Below the pieces are notes generated by a model. That model did no database searches, had not been told where the DNA came from, and saw nothing but the letters and a program-made list of their open reading frames with translations. A stretch of 64,000 bases of DNA. It comes from Streptomyces griseorubiginosus. GTDB lineage: Bacteria; Actinomycetota; Actinomycetes; Streptomycetales; Streptomycetaceae. The stretch is taken from positions 1,305,266-1,369,265 of the forward strand of contig NZ_KQ948736.1 in NCBI RefSeq assembly GCF_001514195.1. The letters are read 5' to 3'. A program made the translations under genes and the position numbers. Position 1 is the stretch's first letter. Each line of letters begins with the position of its first letter. Shown here piece by piece: positions 1-7,206 of this stretch.

Positions 1-346
1 CGCCGATGCCGGCGTACGGGATCCCCCGCGCCCGCAGCAGGTCCACGGTGCCGAGCACGCCCTCCGTTCCCAGGTCCATGGCGTGGTTGTTGGCGCAGCC
101 CAGTACGGAGAATCCGGCCGCCGTGACCTCGTCGAGCACCGCGGAGTCCGCGATCAGGCAGCCCCCGCCGGCCGCGTTGTGGACGGGATGTCCGCGTCCG
201 TCGCTGGGGACGACCTCCAGATTGGTGACGGCGAAGTCGGTGCCGTGCAGCAGATCGCGGAGCCGTTCGGCGGCCGGGTCGGAGGTGATCAGTCCTCCTC
301 GCGTCACCATGCAGTCGCCGGACAGGGCCACCGTCAGCCGGGTCAT
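1..346 (-). CDS. mslH: CapA/metallophosphatase-like lasso peptide epimerase MslH (3' end outside window)
   Basis: The first 115 residues are visible; the gene runs off the left edge. The N-terminus reads MTRLTVALSGDCMVTRGG, then TNLEVVP and CANNHAMDLG. These GDxM, NLE and NNHxxD motifs belong to the CapA (poly-gamma-glutamate capsule) branch of metallophosphatases. In the MS-271 (siamycin I) cluster a CapA-like protein, MslH, epimerises the C-terminal Trp of the precursor. The position next to a siamycin-type precursor supports the same role here. The ATG overlaps the upstream stop by 4 bp (ATGA), so it is coupled to the thiol-oxidoreductase gene. Family assignment is seen in sequence; the epimerase role is inferred from context. 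Confidence 0.8.
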   Translation of the reverse strand, partial: MTRLTVALSGDCMVTRGGLITSDPAAERLRDLLHGTDFAVTNLEVVPSDGRGHPVHNAAGGGCLIADSAVLDEVTAAGFSVLGCANNHAMDLGTEGVLGTVDLLRARGIPYAGIG

Positions 347-1119
347 CGTCGAGCCTCCGTGACCTCACGGGTGAGCGCGGCGCCGGGATCGGGGCCGGTG
401 ACGTCGACGCGGCGGCCGTCGACCGTCACGGTCGGTGTCAGCGCCACCTTGCGGGAGGCGGCCACGTCGGACACGTACTGCACCCAGGGCCGGAACCGGG
501 CGTCCTCGACACAGCGCGCGAAGGAGTCCCGGGTGATGCCGGCCTCCTTGCCCGCGGCGATCAGCTGGGCCTCGCTGAGGCCGGGGCCCTGTTCGGCGGG
601 CTGCTTCGCGAACAGGACGGTGGAGTACTGCTCGAACCTGCCCGCGTCGGCCGCGCAGGCCGCTGCGGAGGCGGCGCGCGTCGAGTAGCCCGCGGGCGCG
701 CTGCGGTCGTCGAGGAAGGCGACCGGGTGGTAGACGACACTCACCCCGCCGCGCGAACGCAGGCTCCCGAGTGCCGAGTTCAGGGCCCGTTCGGTACGGC
801 GGCACTCGGGGCAGAGGTAGTCGAGGTAGACGTCGACCCGGACGGCACCGGTGGAGGCAGCCACCCCCGACTTGTCGGCGGCGACCCCGGCCGGCACGCG
901 GCTCGGCGCCTTGTCCGGGGCGGTGTTGGTGGCCCGGACAAGGCCCGCGCCGACCAGGGCGGCGGCCGCGACCACCACCACGGCCACCAGTGAAACCACC
1001 GTTGTGCGCCGCCGCCGCTGTCGCCGGTGCACCATCTCGCGGACCATGGCGTCCGTCGTCCCTGTGTCCGTCTTCCCTGCGTCCGTCGTCCCTGTGTCCG
1101 TCGTCCCTGTGTCCGTCAT
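343..1119 (-). CDS. Membrane-anchored DsbA-like thiol-disulfide oxidoreductase of the lasso cluster
   Basis: 258 aa. One N-terminal membrane anchor (about residues 40-60, VVSLVAVVVVAAAALVG) is followed by a thioredoxin-fold domain of the DsbA/Thioredoxin_4 type with the active site CPEC near residue 101. It probably acts outside the membrane, helping form or shuffle the two disulfides (Cys1-Cys13, Cys7-Cys19) of the siamycin-type peptide. The MS-271 cluster has comparable disulfide-enzyme genes. The start chosen gives ATGA overlaps with both neighbours. The first 23 residues are a Thr/Asp/Gly repeat (TDTGT units) encoded by an imperfect 15-bp DNA repeat just inside the start, so the N-terminal length may vary between strains. 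Confidence 0.8.
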   Translation of the reverse strand: MTDTGTTDTGTTDAGKTDTGTTDAMVREMVHRRQRRRRTTVVSLVAVVVVAAAALVGAGLVRATNTAPDKAPSRVPAGVAADKSGVAASTGAVRVDVYLDYLCPECRRTERALNSALGSLRSRGGVSVVYHPVAFLDDRSAPAGYSTRAASAAACAADAGRFEQYSTVLFAKQPAEQGPGLSEAQLIAAGKEAGITRDSFARCVEDARFRPWVQYVSDVAASRKVALTPTVTVDGRRVDVTGPDPGAALTREVTEARR

Positions 1120-1667
1120 GCTTCTCGCTCCTTCGGGTCCAGGACCCAGCTGTCCAGCGCGTACGGGGTGCGCGGGTGGCGGATCAGGAGGGCGGCCGCG
1201 CCGAGCAGCACCAGGTCGCGCGCGATGTCGATCGCGTAGCCCCGCTCGGCGCCGTCGCTGAGCGTGCCCCCGCCGCCGAAGCACCCGCAGTCGATGGACA
1301 TGCCCCGCGCCCACACCGAGGCGATGGCCGCCACGTAGACGACCAGCAGGACGGCCGTGCCCACCGCCGCGACCCTGGTCGCCAGCCCGGCCGCGAGCAG
1401 GAGGGCGATCGCCAGCTCGACGAAGGGCAGGACGCCGCCGATGAGTTGCGCCTGGTCGTCGGGGACGATCCGGTAGAGGGCGACCGTGCGGCCGGCCTCC
1501 GTGAGGTCCCCCACCTTCACCAGGGCGGCGTAGGCGAGGACCGCTGCCAGCGTCAGCCGCGCCGTCAGCCGCACCAGGCCCGCCCGGGTCCGGGCCGCCG
1601 GCGGGGCGAGGGCCGTCTTCGCCGCATCGGCCGTGATCACAGCCGTGCGCTGTCCTTCCCGGCTCAT
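1116..1667 (-). CDS. MauE/DoxX-family redox-associated membrane protein
   Basis: 183 aa with about four hydrophobic helices, including LTLAAVLAYAALVKVGDL and LPFVELAIALLLAAGL. The MauE/DoxX-type motif DCGCFGGGG sits between the last helices. Such proteins pair with thioredoxin-like partners in periplasmic disulfide chemistry, and the next gene is a DsbA-like protein whose start it overlaps by 4 bp. The pair probably forms an oxidising system dedicated to the two-disulfide lasso peptide: the MauE-like protein would pass electrons to or from the membrane pool. The function is inferred from family and neighbours. Confidence 0.75.
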   Translation of the reverse strand: MSREGQRTAVITADAAKTALAPPAARTRAGLVRLTARLTLAAVLAYAALVKVGDLTEAGRTVALYRIVPDDQAQLIGGVLPFVELAIALLLAAGLATRVAAVGTAVLLVVYVAAIASVWARGMSIDCGCFGGGGTLSDGAERGYAIDIARDLVLLGAAALLIRHPRTPYALDSWVLDPKEREA

Positions 1668-2533
1668 GACGTACGGCTGAATCGGTAGCCCGCGAAGCCG
1701 AGCGCGAGCGCGGTGAGGGCGGCCATCATGCCCAGTTCGGCGACCACGGGCGGGTGCCAGCCGCCGAGCATCAGCCGGGTCTGCTCCGAGGTGAGCACGT
1801 CCGGGCCGGGCAGGGTCCGGCGGACCGCGTCGACGCCGTACGTCAGGGGGTTGAGCTTGACGACGGTGTCCAGCCAGCCCGGCAGGCCGTTGGGCGGGAA
1901 CATCGCGCCGGAGAAGAACATCAGCGGCATCAGGCTCAGGTTGACCGCGACCTGGAAGGTGTCCACCTGCCGGATGGTGACGGCGGCGAGCAGTCCGAGC
2001 GAGGTGAACATGAGGGAGACCAGCAGGAGTTCGAGCAGCACGGCCAGCAGCATGGGGGTGTAGCGGATGTTCGCGATGCCGCCGACGGACAGCACCATCA
2101 GGCCGTAGACCGCACCCGTGGTGGCTCCGCCGAGGGCGAGGCCGAAGACGATGGCGGCGCGCGGGAACGGAGCGACGAGCATCTGGCGCAGCACGCCCAG
2201 CCGACGGTCCCACACCAGGGAGATGCCCACGGCGATCGCCGGGGCCTGCACGGACATGACCAGCGTGCCGGGGAACAGATAGGCCCGGTAGTCGTTCAGC
2301 TGGGCCTTTCCGAGGCTGGACGAGGCCGCGTCGAGACCGGTGCCGAGGACGACGAGGAACAGTAGGGGCGTCACGAGGCCCATGGCCAGTCGTACGGGAT
2401 TGTGCCGCAGGCGGATCATCTCGCGCCGCCACAGCAGCAGGACGGGGCGGGCGGGGTGGCGGGACCGCTCGGCCGGCGGTGTCGGGGCCGTGCTGTCGCC
2501 GAGTGCGGCCGGTGCGGTGTCGGTCCGGGTCAT
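1664..2533 (-). CDS. ABC-2 type transporter permease (lasso peptide export/immunity)
   Basis: 289 aa. A cytoplasmic N-terminus of about 30 residues is followed by six hydrophobic segments and the ABC-2 family signature region (PLMFFSGAMFPPNGLPGWL, then LNPLTYGVDAVRR). This is the DrrB/NodJ-like layout. It overlaps the ATPase gene upstream by 4 bp and the MauE-like gene downstream by 4 bp. It should pair with that ATPase to export the mature lasso peptide and protect the producer. The substrate is inferred from context. Confidence 0.85.
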   Translation of the reverse strand: MTRTDTAPAALGDSTAPTPPAERSRHPARPVLLLWRREMIRLRHNPVRLAMGLVTPLLFLVVLGTGLDAASSSLGKAQLNDYRAYLFPGTLVMSVQAPAIAVGISLVWDRRLGVLRQMLVAPFPRAAIVFGLALGGATTGAVYGLMVLSVGGIANIRYTPMLLAVLLELLLVSLMFTSLGLLAAVTIRQVDTFQVAVNLSLMPLMFFSGAMFPPNGLPGWLDTVVKLNPLTYGVDAVRRTLPGPDVLTSEQTRLMLGGWHPPVVAELGMMAALTALALGFAGYRFSRTS

Positions 2534-3495
2534 CGCAGTCCTTCCCCGAGGTCGCCCAGGGTGCGCGGGCCGGCCGCGGCCTCCCGGATGGCGAGACCGG
2601 TGTGGTGCAGGAAGACGTCGTCGAGCGTGGGCGGGTCGATGCTCACCTCGCGCACTGTCACGCCGAGTTCGGTGCACAGGCGGGGTACGAGGGCGGATGC
2701 GCGCTCGACCCGGAACAGCAGGCCGTCCGGGGTGGGCTCCGCCAGGAGTCCGAACCGCTCGCGCAGGGCTTCGGCGGCGCGCTTGTCGTCCTCGGTGCGC
2801 AGGGCGACGAGGTCGGCCCCGATGACGGACTTGAGGTCCGCGGGGGTGCCCTCGGTGACGACCTTGCCCCGGTCGACGATCGCGATCCGGTCGCAGTGCT
2901 CGGCCTCGTCCAGCTGGTGGGTGGTGACGAAGACCGTGATGCCCCGCTCCCGTCGCAGCCGCTCGAGATGGTCCCAGACCGCGGCACGGGTCTGGGCGTC
3001 CAGACCGGTCGTCGGCTCGTCGAGGAACAGCACGAGGGGCTCGGCGAGCAGGCCGCGGGCGATCTCCAGTCGACGGCGCAGGCCGGTGGAGAACTGCCGT
3101 ACCGGCACTCTGCGGCGCTCGGACAGGTCCATCAGGTCGAGCAGCGAGTCGATGGCCCGGCTCCCGGCGCGGCGGGACAGTCCGCACAGGTCGGCCTGGA
3201 ACCGGAGGTTCTCGGCGGCGGAGAGGTCCAGGTCGAGGGTCGACTCCTGGAACACGATGCCGATCCGGCGGCGGACCTCGGCGGGCGCGCCGGCGACGTC
3301 GAAGCCCGCGACCTCGGCGCGGCCCGCGGTGGGACGCAGCAGGGTGATCAGCATGTTGATGGTGGTCGTCTTGCCCGCGCCGTTCGGTCCGAGGAAGCCG
3401 TACACACTGCCCGTGGGCACGGTCAGGTCGAGGCCGTTCACGGCCGCGGTGGTGCCGTAGTACGCGTAGAGGCCCTCGGCTCGGATCGCCGTCAT
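2530..3495 (-). CDS. ABC transporter ATP-binding protein, DrrA-like (lasso peptide export)
   Basis: 321 aa. Walker A is GPNGAGKTT near residues 35-43, the Q-loop follows at FQESTLD, the signature is FSTGLRRR, Walker B is LVLFLDEPTTGLD, and the H-loop is TTHQ. The roughly 90-residue C-terminal extension is typical of DrrA-type drug exporters. The ATG shares one base with the stop of the leader-protease gene (TGATG) and the stop overlaps the permease start, so it is coupled within the lasso operon. It should energise the adjacent permease. Confidence 0.88.
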   Translation of the reverse strand: MTAIRAEGLYAYYGTTAAVNGLDLTVPTGSVYGFLGPNGAGKTTTINMLITLLRPTAGRAEVAGFDVAGAPAEVRRRIGIVFQESTLDLDLSAAENLRFQADLCGLSRRAGSRAIDSLLDLMDLSERRRVPVRQFSTGLRRRLEIARGLLAEPLVLFLDEPTTGLDAQTRAAVWDHLERLRRERGITVFVTTHQLDEAEHCDRIAIVDRGKVVTEGTPADLKSVIGADLVALRTEDDKRAAEALRERFGLLAEPTPDGLLFRVERASALVPRLCTELGVTVREVSIDPPTLDDVFLHHTGLAIREAAAGPRTLGDLGEGLR

Positions 3496-4025
3496 CAGCG
3501 GCTCCCGTCGATGCGGCCCGGGCTCCTGCCGTACGCGCCGGGATTCTCGCCGGGCCCGCCGGGGTTCTCGCCGGACGCGCCGGGGCTGTCGCCGGAGGGA
3601 CGGGGGTGCTCGCTCGGGCGGCGCACGGCCAGGACCGTGCGGAACGCGCTGAGTTCGCCCGGCTCGTCCACCGGCCGTCCGTCGACCTCCACCCAGGCGT
3701 GGGCGCCGAAGGGCTGCGTCCTGAACCCGGTGCACCAGTCGGCCCACCGGCCGCGCGTGCGGCACAGCAGGGCGGTGGCCACGGAGCGCTGGAGGCAGCC
3801 GAGTCCCGCGCAGCGCGTGCTGACCGAGACGACCGCCCGGCGGGCCCGCGCCACCTCGGCGTATCCGGCGGGGCGGGACCCCTTGCTGAGCACGCCCAGC
3901 ACGCGGTGCAGGCGGGCCGGGGGCAGCTGGACGAGCAGGCGGGCCGCACCGGCCGCGCAGCGGGGGGCGAACTGCCGGTGCCACGGCAGTCGCGGGGCCT
4001 GTTCGGCCACGGCGGGAGTGGTCAT
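3495..4025 (-). CDS. mslB2: Lasso peptide leader protease, B2 protein (transglutaminase-like)
   Basis: 176 aa. The transglutaminase-like cysteine protease core is visible: Cys77 in LGCLQRS, His109 in AHAWVEV and Asp115 in VDGRPVDE, the usual C-H-D triad of lasso B2 enzymes. It should cleave the leader from the precursor to free the N-terminal Cys for macrolactam closure. The ATG overlaps the end of the RRE gene by 4 bp. The last 35 residues are a Pro/Gly/Glu/Asn-rich tail after SEHPRPSG (GENPG, GASGENP) that lies outside the family core and is probably disordered. Confidence 0.92.
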   Translation of the reverse strand: MTTPAVAEQAPRLPWHRQFAPRCAAGAARLLVQLPPARLHRVLGVLSKGSRPAGYAEVARARRAVVSVSTRCAGLGCLQRSVATALLCRTRGRWADWCTGFRTQPFGAHAWVEVDGRPVDEPGELSAFRTVLAVRRPSEHPRPSGDSPGASGENPGGPGENPGAYGRSPGRIDGSR

Positions 4026-4285
4026 GAGGCCACCTCCACGAGACGGGCCGCGCTGAGCGCGTCGATGAGGGCCTGGACGTCCTGCCGGGCCTGGGCGTCG
4101 CTGACCGGGGCCGCGGCGCACAGGCCGGCGGCGGCCGCGTCGGGCGCGTCCCCGTCGAGGAGTCGGCGCAGGACTCCGGCGCCGGAGTGGTTGAGCTGGA
4201 AGTAGCGGCCGCGCCGCCCGTCGAGCAGCACGGCGCCCGTGTCGACGGCGGTGAGGGTGACGTCGCGGGCGAGGGTCAGCTTCAT
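4022..4285 (-). CDS. mslB1: PqqD-like RiPP recognition element, lasso B1 protein
   Basis: 87 aa, the usual size for a stand-alone PqqD/RRE protein. The winged-helix pattern is evident in LLDGRRGRYFQLNHSGA and in a C-terminal helix ending LIDALSAARLV. B1 proteins bind the leader peptide and present it to the split protease B2. The gene sits between cyclase and protease with 4-bp overlaps on both sides, the standard C-B1-B2 order of actinobacterial lasso clusters. Confidence 0.9.
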   Translation of the reverse strand: MKLTLARDVTLTAVDTGAVLLDGRRGRYFQLNHSGAGVLRRLLDGDAPDAAAAGLCAAAPVSDAQARQDVQALIDALSAARLVEVAS

Positions 4286-6135
4286 CCGAGTTCTCCCGAG
4301 TGCGGGTCCTGGGTGGCGGGCAGGGGGTGTGTCCCGGGACGCGTCCGGGGATGCGTCCTGAGCCAGCTCTCGCAGCCCACCGTGGTGTCGATCGGCATGA
4401 GGTGATGGGACATCGGGCCCGGATTCAGCACCGCGGCACGGAAGGCCACCGGGTCGATGAGCCCGAGCCGGGCGAGCCGCGAGTCCTCGCAGAGCTCCAG
4501 GATCCGGGCCCGGTTGCGGGCCAGGCCCCGGAACGCCTCCGCGCTGAACTCGCCCTTGTCGCGGCGGTCCAGGACGTCGGCGGGGACGAGGCCCCGTACG
4601 GCCGTGGTGAGCAGTGGCTTGAACCTGCCGCCGAGCAGTCGCTGGTCGATGCGGGTGGCCAGGGCCGCCTCCACCACCCGGTCGTCGAGGAAGGGCGCGT
4701 CCCAGGTGATGCCGGTGCCCGCGAGTGCGGTGTTGACCTGGCGGACGGTGGTTCCCTCGAAGACCAGCGAGGCGAGCGCCTGGTGCCGGGCCCGGTCGGC
4801 GTCCAACGGCCCCGGTCCCTGCGTGGCGGCCTCGACCAGCAGGTCACGGACCGCGGCCACGGCGTCCGGAGTGGCCCAGGAGGGCAGGCGGGGCGCGAAC
4901 ACCCAGCCGAAGTCGGGCTCGTCGACGGGCGGGGGCGGGGTGTCGATCCGGGCGGCGACTGCGCCGAGGTTCTGGGTGAACGTCGACCGGTCCAGCAGCG
5001 CCCGCAGCGTCGACCGCCACGGCCAGCGGTTGGCGAGCCGGTAGCGGTTGACCAGCCGCAGCCCGTCGACCGGCGTGGCGCGGGCCAGGGACCAGGCGCA
5101 GGCCGGCATCCGGCCGAACAGCTCGTCGCCGCCGAAGCCGGTCAGGTGCAGCGTGGCGCCCTCCGCCGTGGCCCGCTTGGCCAGGTCCTGGATGTGGGCG
5201 AGTCCGGAGGCCCAGGTCGAGGGTCCTTCCGGGGCCGCTCCCACGAGGTCGGCGGTGTACCCGACGTCGAACAGGTTCTCGGCTCGGTCGGCGGAGAGCA
5301 TGTGGTGCCGGGCCGCCGGGAGGGACTCCGCGGCCCTGCGGGCCCATACGGTGTCCGCGTTGGCGCTGTCGATCGGCATCACGTGGTACGTGACCAGGTC
5401 GGCGCCCGCCGCGTGGGCGAGGAAGCACAGTGAGGTGGAGTCCAGGCCGCCGGACAGGTCGGCGCTGAGGGTGCCGCCGGTCGTGACCCGGGCGGTGATC
5501 GCGTCGTCCAGTGCCGAGCGGACGGCGGCCGCTCCCTCGGCGAGGCCGAGGGTCGGCTCCGGCAGTTCCCACCAGCGGATCTGCCGGGCCCGGCCGTCCC
5601 TGTCCAGTTCCAGCCAGTGACCTGTGGTCAGGGGCGTGATGCCGCGCCGCACGGGGCGCTGGGCGAGGGGCCAGGGCGGGCCGCCGGGGGCCAGCAGACG
5701 GGCGGCGAGGACTCTCTCGTCGAGGTCGGCGCCGGTCAGCCGGAGCAGCGGCTCCAGTCCGCTCGCGGCGATGGTCACGCCGTCGAGGACGGCTGTGAAG
5801 ATCTGTCGTGTACCGACCACCGAACCCTGCACACGGGTCTTGCCGTCCAGGGAGACCGCCAGGTGGAAGACGCCCGGCAGCCGGGACGCGATCGCGTCGG
5901 CGTCGTGCAGCGAGCGCAGCCTGCCGAGCGCGGCCACTGTGGTGGTCTCGTCGAGCCGGGTGTGTCCCAGCACGGCCAGTCGGCGCGGGCCCGCGTGGAG
6001 CGTGGTGATCTCGCTCTCGCGCCAGTCGCCGACGATCCAGGGCCGCCCTGACGCGTGGTCTACGCGCCGTTTCGCCCGCAGTCGGCCGGCCACGGCTGCA
6101 GCGTCCGGACTGTCCGGAAGAACCACGAATTCCAT
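4282..6135 (-). CDS. mslC: Lasso cyclase, asparagine-synthetase-like C protein
   Basis: 617 aa. The N-terminal glutaminase-like half starts MEFVVLPDSPD and has no Cys at position 2, so glutaminase activity is absent, as expected for lasso cyclases. The synthetase half has the ATP-binding PP-loop SGGLDSTS near residue 225 and a second GFGGDELFG motif. It should adenylate the Asp9 side chain of the core and close the Cys1-Asp9 isopeptide ring. ATG at 6135 is preceded by a GAGG ribosome-binding sequence; longer in-frame starts would run into the precursor gene. It is separated from the precursor by a strong hairpin and overlaps mslB1 by 4 bp. Confidence 0.93.
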   Translation of the reverse strand: MEFVVLPDSPDAAAVAGRLRAKRRVDHASGRPWIVGDWRESEITTLHAGPRRLAVLGHTRLDETTTVAALGRLRSLHDADAIASRLPGVFHLAVSLDGKTRVQGSVVGTRQIFTAVLDGVTIAASGLEPLLRLTGADLDERVLAARLLAPGGPPWPLAQRPVRRGITPLTTGHWLELDRDGRARQIRWWELPEPTLGLAEGAAAVRSALDDAITARVTTGGTLSADLSGGLDSTSLCFLAHAAGADLVTYHVMPIDSANADTVWARRAAESLPAARHHMLSADRAENLFDVGYTADLVGAAPEGPSTWASGLAHIQDLAKRATAEGATLHLTGFGGDELFGRMPACAWSLARATPVDGLRLVNRYRLANRWPWRSTLRALLDRSTFTQNLGAVAARIDTPPPPVDEPDFGWVFAPRLPSWATPDAVAAVRDLLVEAATQGPGPLDADRARHQALASLVFEGTTVRQVNTALAGTGITWDAPFLDDRVVEAALATRIDQRLLGGRFKPLLTTAVRGLVPADVLDRRDKGEFSAEAFRGLARNRARILELCEDSRLARLGLIDPVAFRAAVLNPGPMSHHLMPIDTTVGCESWLRTHPRTRPGTHPLPATQDPHSGELG

Positions 6136-6171
6136 GTCGCCTCGATCCCCGTCCCCTCGTTGCCCCCGGAT

Positions 6172-6201
6172 GGTGCCGGTGCGCGTGAACGCACCGGCAC
6201 C
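6172..6201 (-). terminator. Hairpin between lasso precursor and cyclase genes (attenuator or partial terminator)
   Basis: A perfect 12-bp stem (GGTGCCGGTGCG paired with CGCACCGGCACC) encloses a 6-nt loop, 9 bp after the precursor stop and 36 bp before the cyclase start. No long U-tract follows. It probably limits read-through or stabilises the short precursor message, so that precursor is made in excess of the enzymes. Confidence 0.7.
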
Positions 6202-6209
6202 GGAGGTGA

Positions 6210-6338
6210 TCACCAGAAGCAGACGATCGCGTAGCCGCAGCCGGCGAAGTCGTTGCAGCTTCCGACGCCGAGGCACTTCGTGAGCTCGTCGAAGTCGCCG
6301 ACTTCCTGCAGCATGGGCGGCTCGTAAACAGCGGACAT
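6210..6338 (-). CDS. mslA: Siamycin I (MS-271) type lasso peptide precursor
   Basis: 42-aa peptide. The leader is MSAVYEPPMLQEVGDFDELTK, split here as MSAVYEPPML plus QEVGDFDELTK, with the conserved Thr two residues before the cleavage site. The 21-residue core begins CLGVGSCND and ends GYAIVCFW. From memory it is residue-for-residue siamycin I/MS-271; siamycin II and aborycin differ at Val4 and/or Ile17. The ring is Cys1 to Asp9 (nine residues). Four cysteines at 1, 7, 13 and 19 give the class I disulfides. Trp21 is D-configured in MS-271. A GGGAGGAC ribosome-binding site lies 4 nt before the ATG. Confidence 0.96.
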   Translation of the reverse strand: MSAVYEPPMLQEVGDFDELTKCLGVGSCNDFAGCGYAIVCFW

Positions 6339-6363
6339 GGATGTCCTCCCGTGTCGGATCGTT

Positions 6364-6384
6364 CGGGCCGACCTGTTCGGCCCG
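6364..6384. promoter_or_regulatory. Inverted repeat in the mslA 5' region
   Basis: CGGGCCGA and TCGGCCCG form an 8-bp inverted repeat with a 5-nt spacer, 26-46 nt upstream of the precursor start. It could be an mRNA hairpin in the 5' leader or a binding site for the cluster regulator. The mslA promoter should lie between here and 6453. Confidence 0.45.
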
Positions 6385-6453
6385 TGATCTGTCAGGGAAG
6401 CTACGGGGCTGAATGTCCCATCGGCATGGGGCAGTTGTCCTATGCCGGTCCTG

Positions 6454-7206
6454 TCAGCTGTCCCACCGCCGCTGCCGCACCCATCCCCATCCGACGGCGG
6501 CGACGGTCCAGGCGAGCAGCACCGTGAACCCGAAGGCCGTGTGCGGGGAGTCGACGGTGAGCAGTTCGTTTCCGGCCTGGTCAGGGAAGTAGCGGGCCAT
6601 CTCCTTGGTCGCTCCGATGAGCGACAGGATGTGCGTTCCGGCGAGCACCATCGGCAGCAGGACGGCCAGCGGTACGACGGCGCTGCGGGCGATGGCCGCG
6701 ACCCCGGCCGCGAACAGGCACATCAGGGTCAGGTAGACGACGGAGCCGGCCAGGGCACGCGGGACACCGCTGGCGCCGAGCGAGGAGCCGTGGGACCCGA
6801 GCGCCGCCTGCGTGACCAGGTAGCCGAGGACGGTGACCGGGACGGAGGCGGTGAGGGCCGCCAGGGCGGTGACGCCCATCTTCGCCGCGTACAGGCGTCC
6901 CCGCCGGGGCACCGCGAGCAGGGAGACGCGCATCATCCCGGACGTGTACTCGCTGGTGACGACGAGCACGCCGAACACGATCAGGGCCAGCTGGCCGTAG
7001 AGGATGCCGTCGAGGCCGGCCTGCTCGGGGGTGAAGTCGGAGCGCAGGCTCGGGTTGTCGGACTCCAGCGCGTTCTTCGCGGACCAGCCGCCGAGGGCCG
7101 CGATGAGGATGCTGACCGCGGCGAACAGCAGCAGCGACACCTGGGTGCCGCGGATGCCGCGCAGCTTGGTCGTCTCGGCGCGTACGGCCGCGAGAGTCTC
7201 AGACAC
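6454..7206 (-). CDS. ABC-2 family transporter permease, bacitracin/lantibiotic-immunity type
   Basis: 250 aa. Six hydrophobic segments and the sequence FGVLVVTSEYTSGMMRVSLLAVPRR place it with ABC-2 permeases of the BcrB/NatB-like type. The GTG start (7206) overlaps the ATPase gene by 8 bp and has AGGA 6-9 nt upstream; another GTG lies at 7227. With its ATPase it forms a second transporter next to the lasso cluster, possibly for self-resistance or sensing. The C-terminus ends 115 bp before the mslA start on the same strand. Confidence 0.82.
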   Translation of the reverse strand: MSETLAAVRAETTKLRGIRGTQVSLLLFAAVSILIAALGGWSAKNALESDNPSLRSDFTPEQAGLDGILYGQLALIVFGVLVVTSEYTSGMMRVSLLAVPRRGRLYAAKMGVTALAALTASVPVTVLGYLVTQAALGSHGSSLGASGVPRALAGSVVYLTLMCLFAAGVAAIARSAVVPLAVLLPMVLAGTHILSLIGATKEMARYFPDQAGNELLTVDSPHTAFGFTVLLAWTVAAVGWGWVRQRRWDS

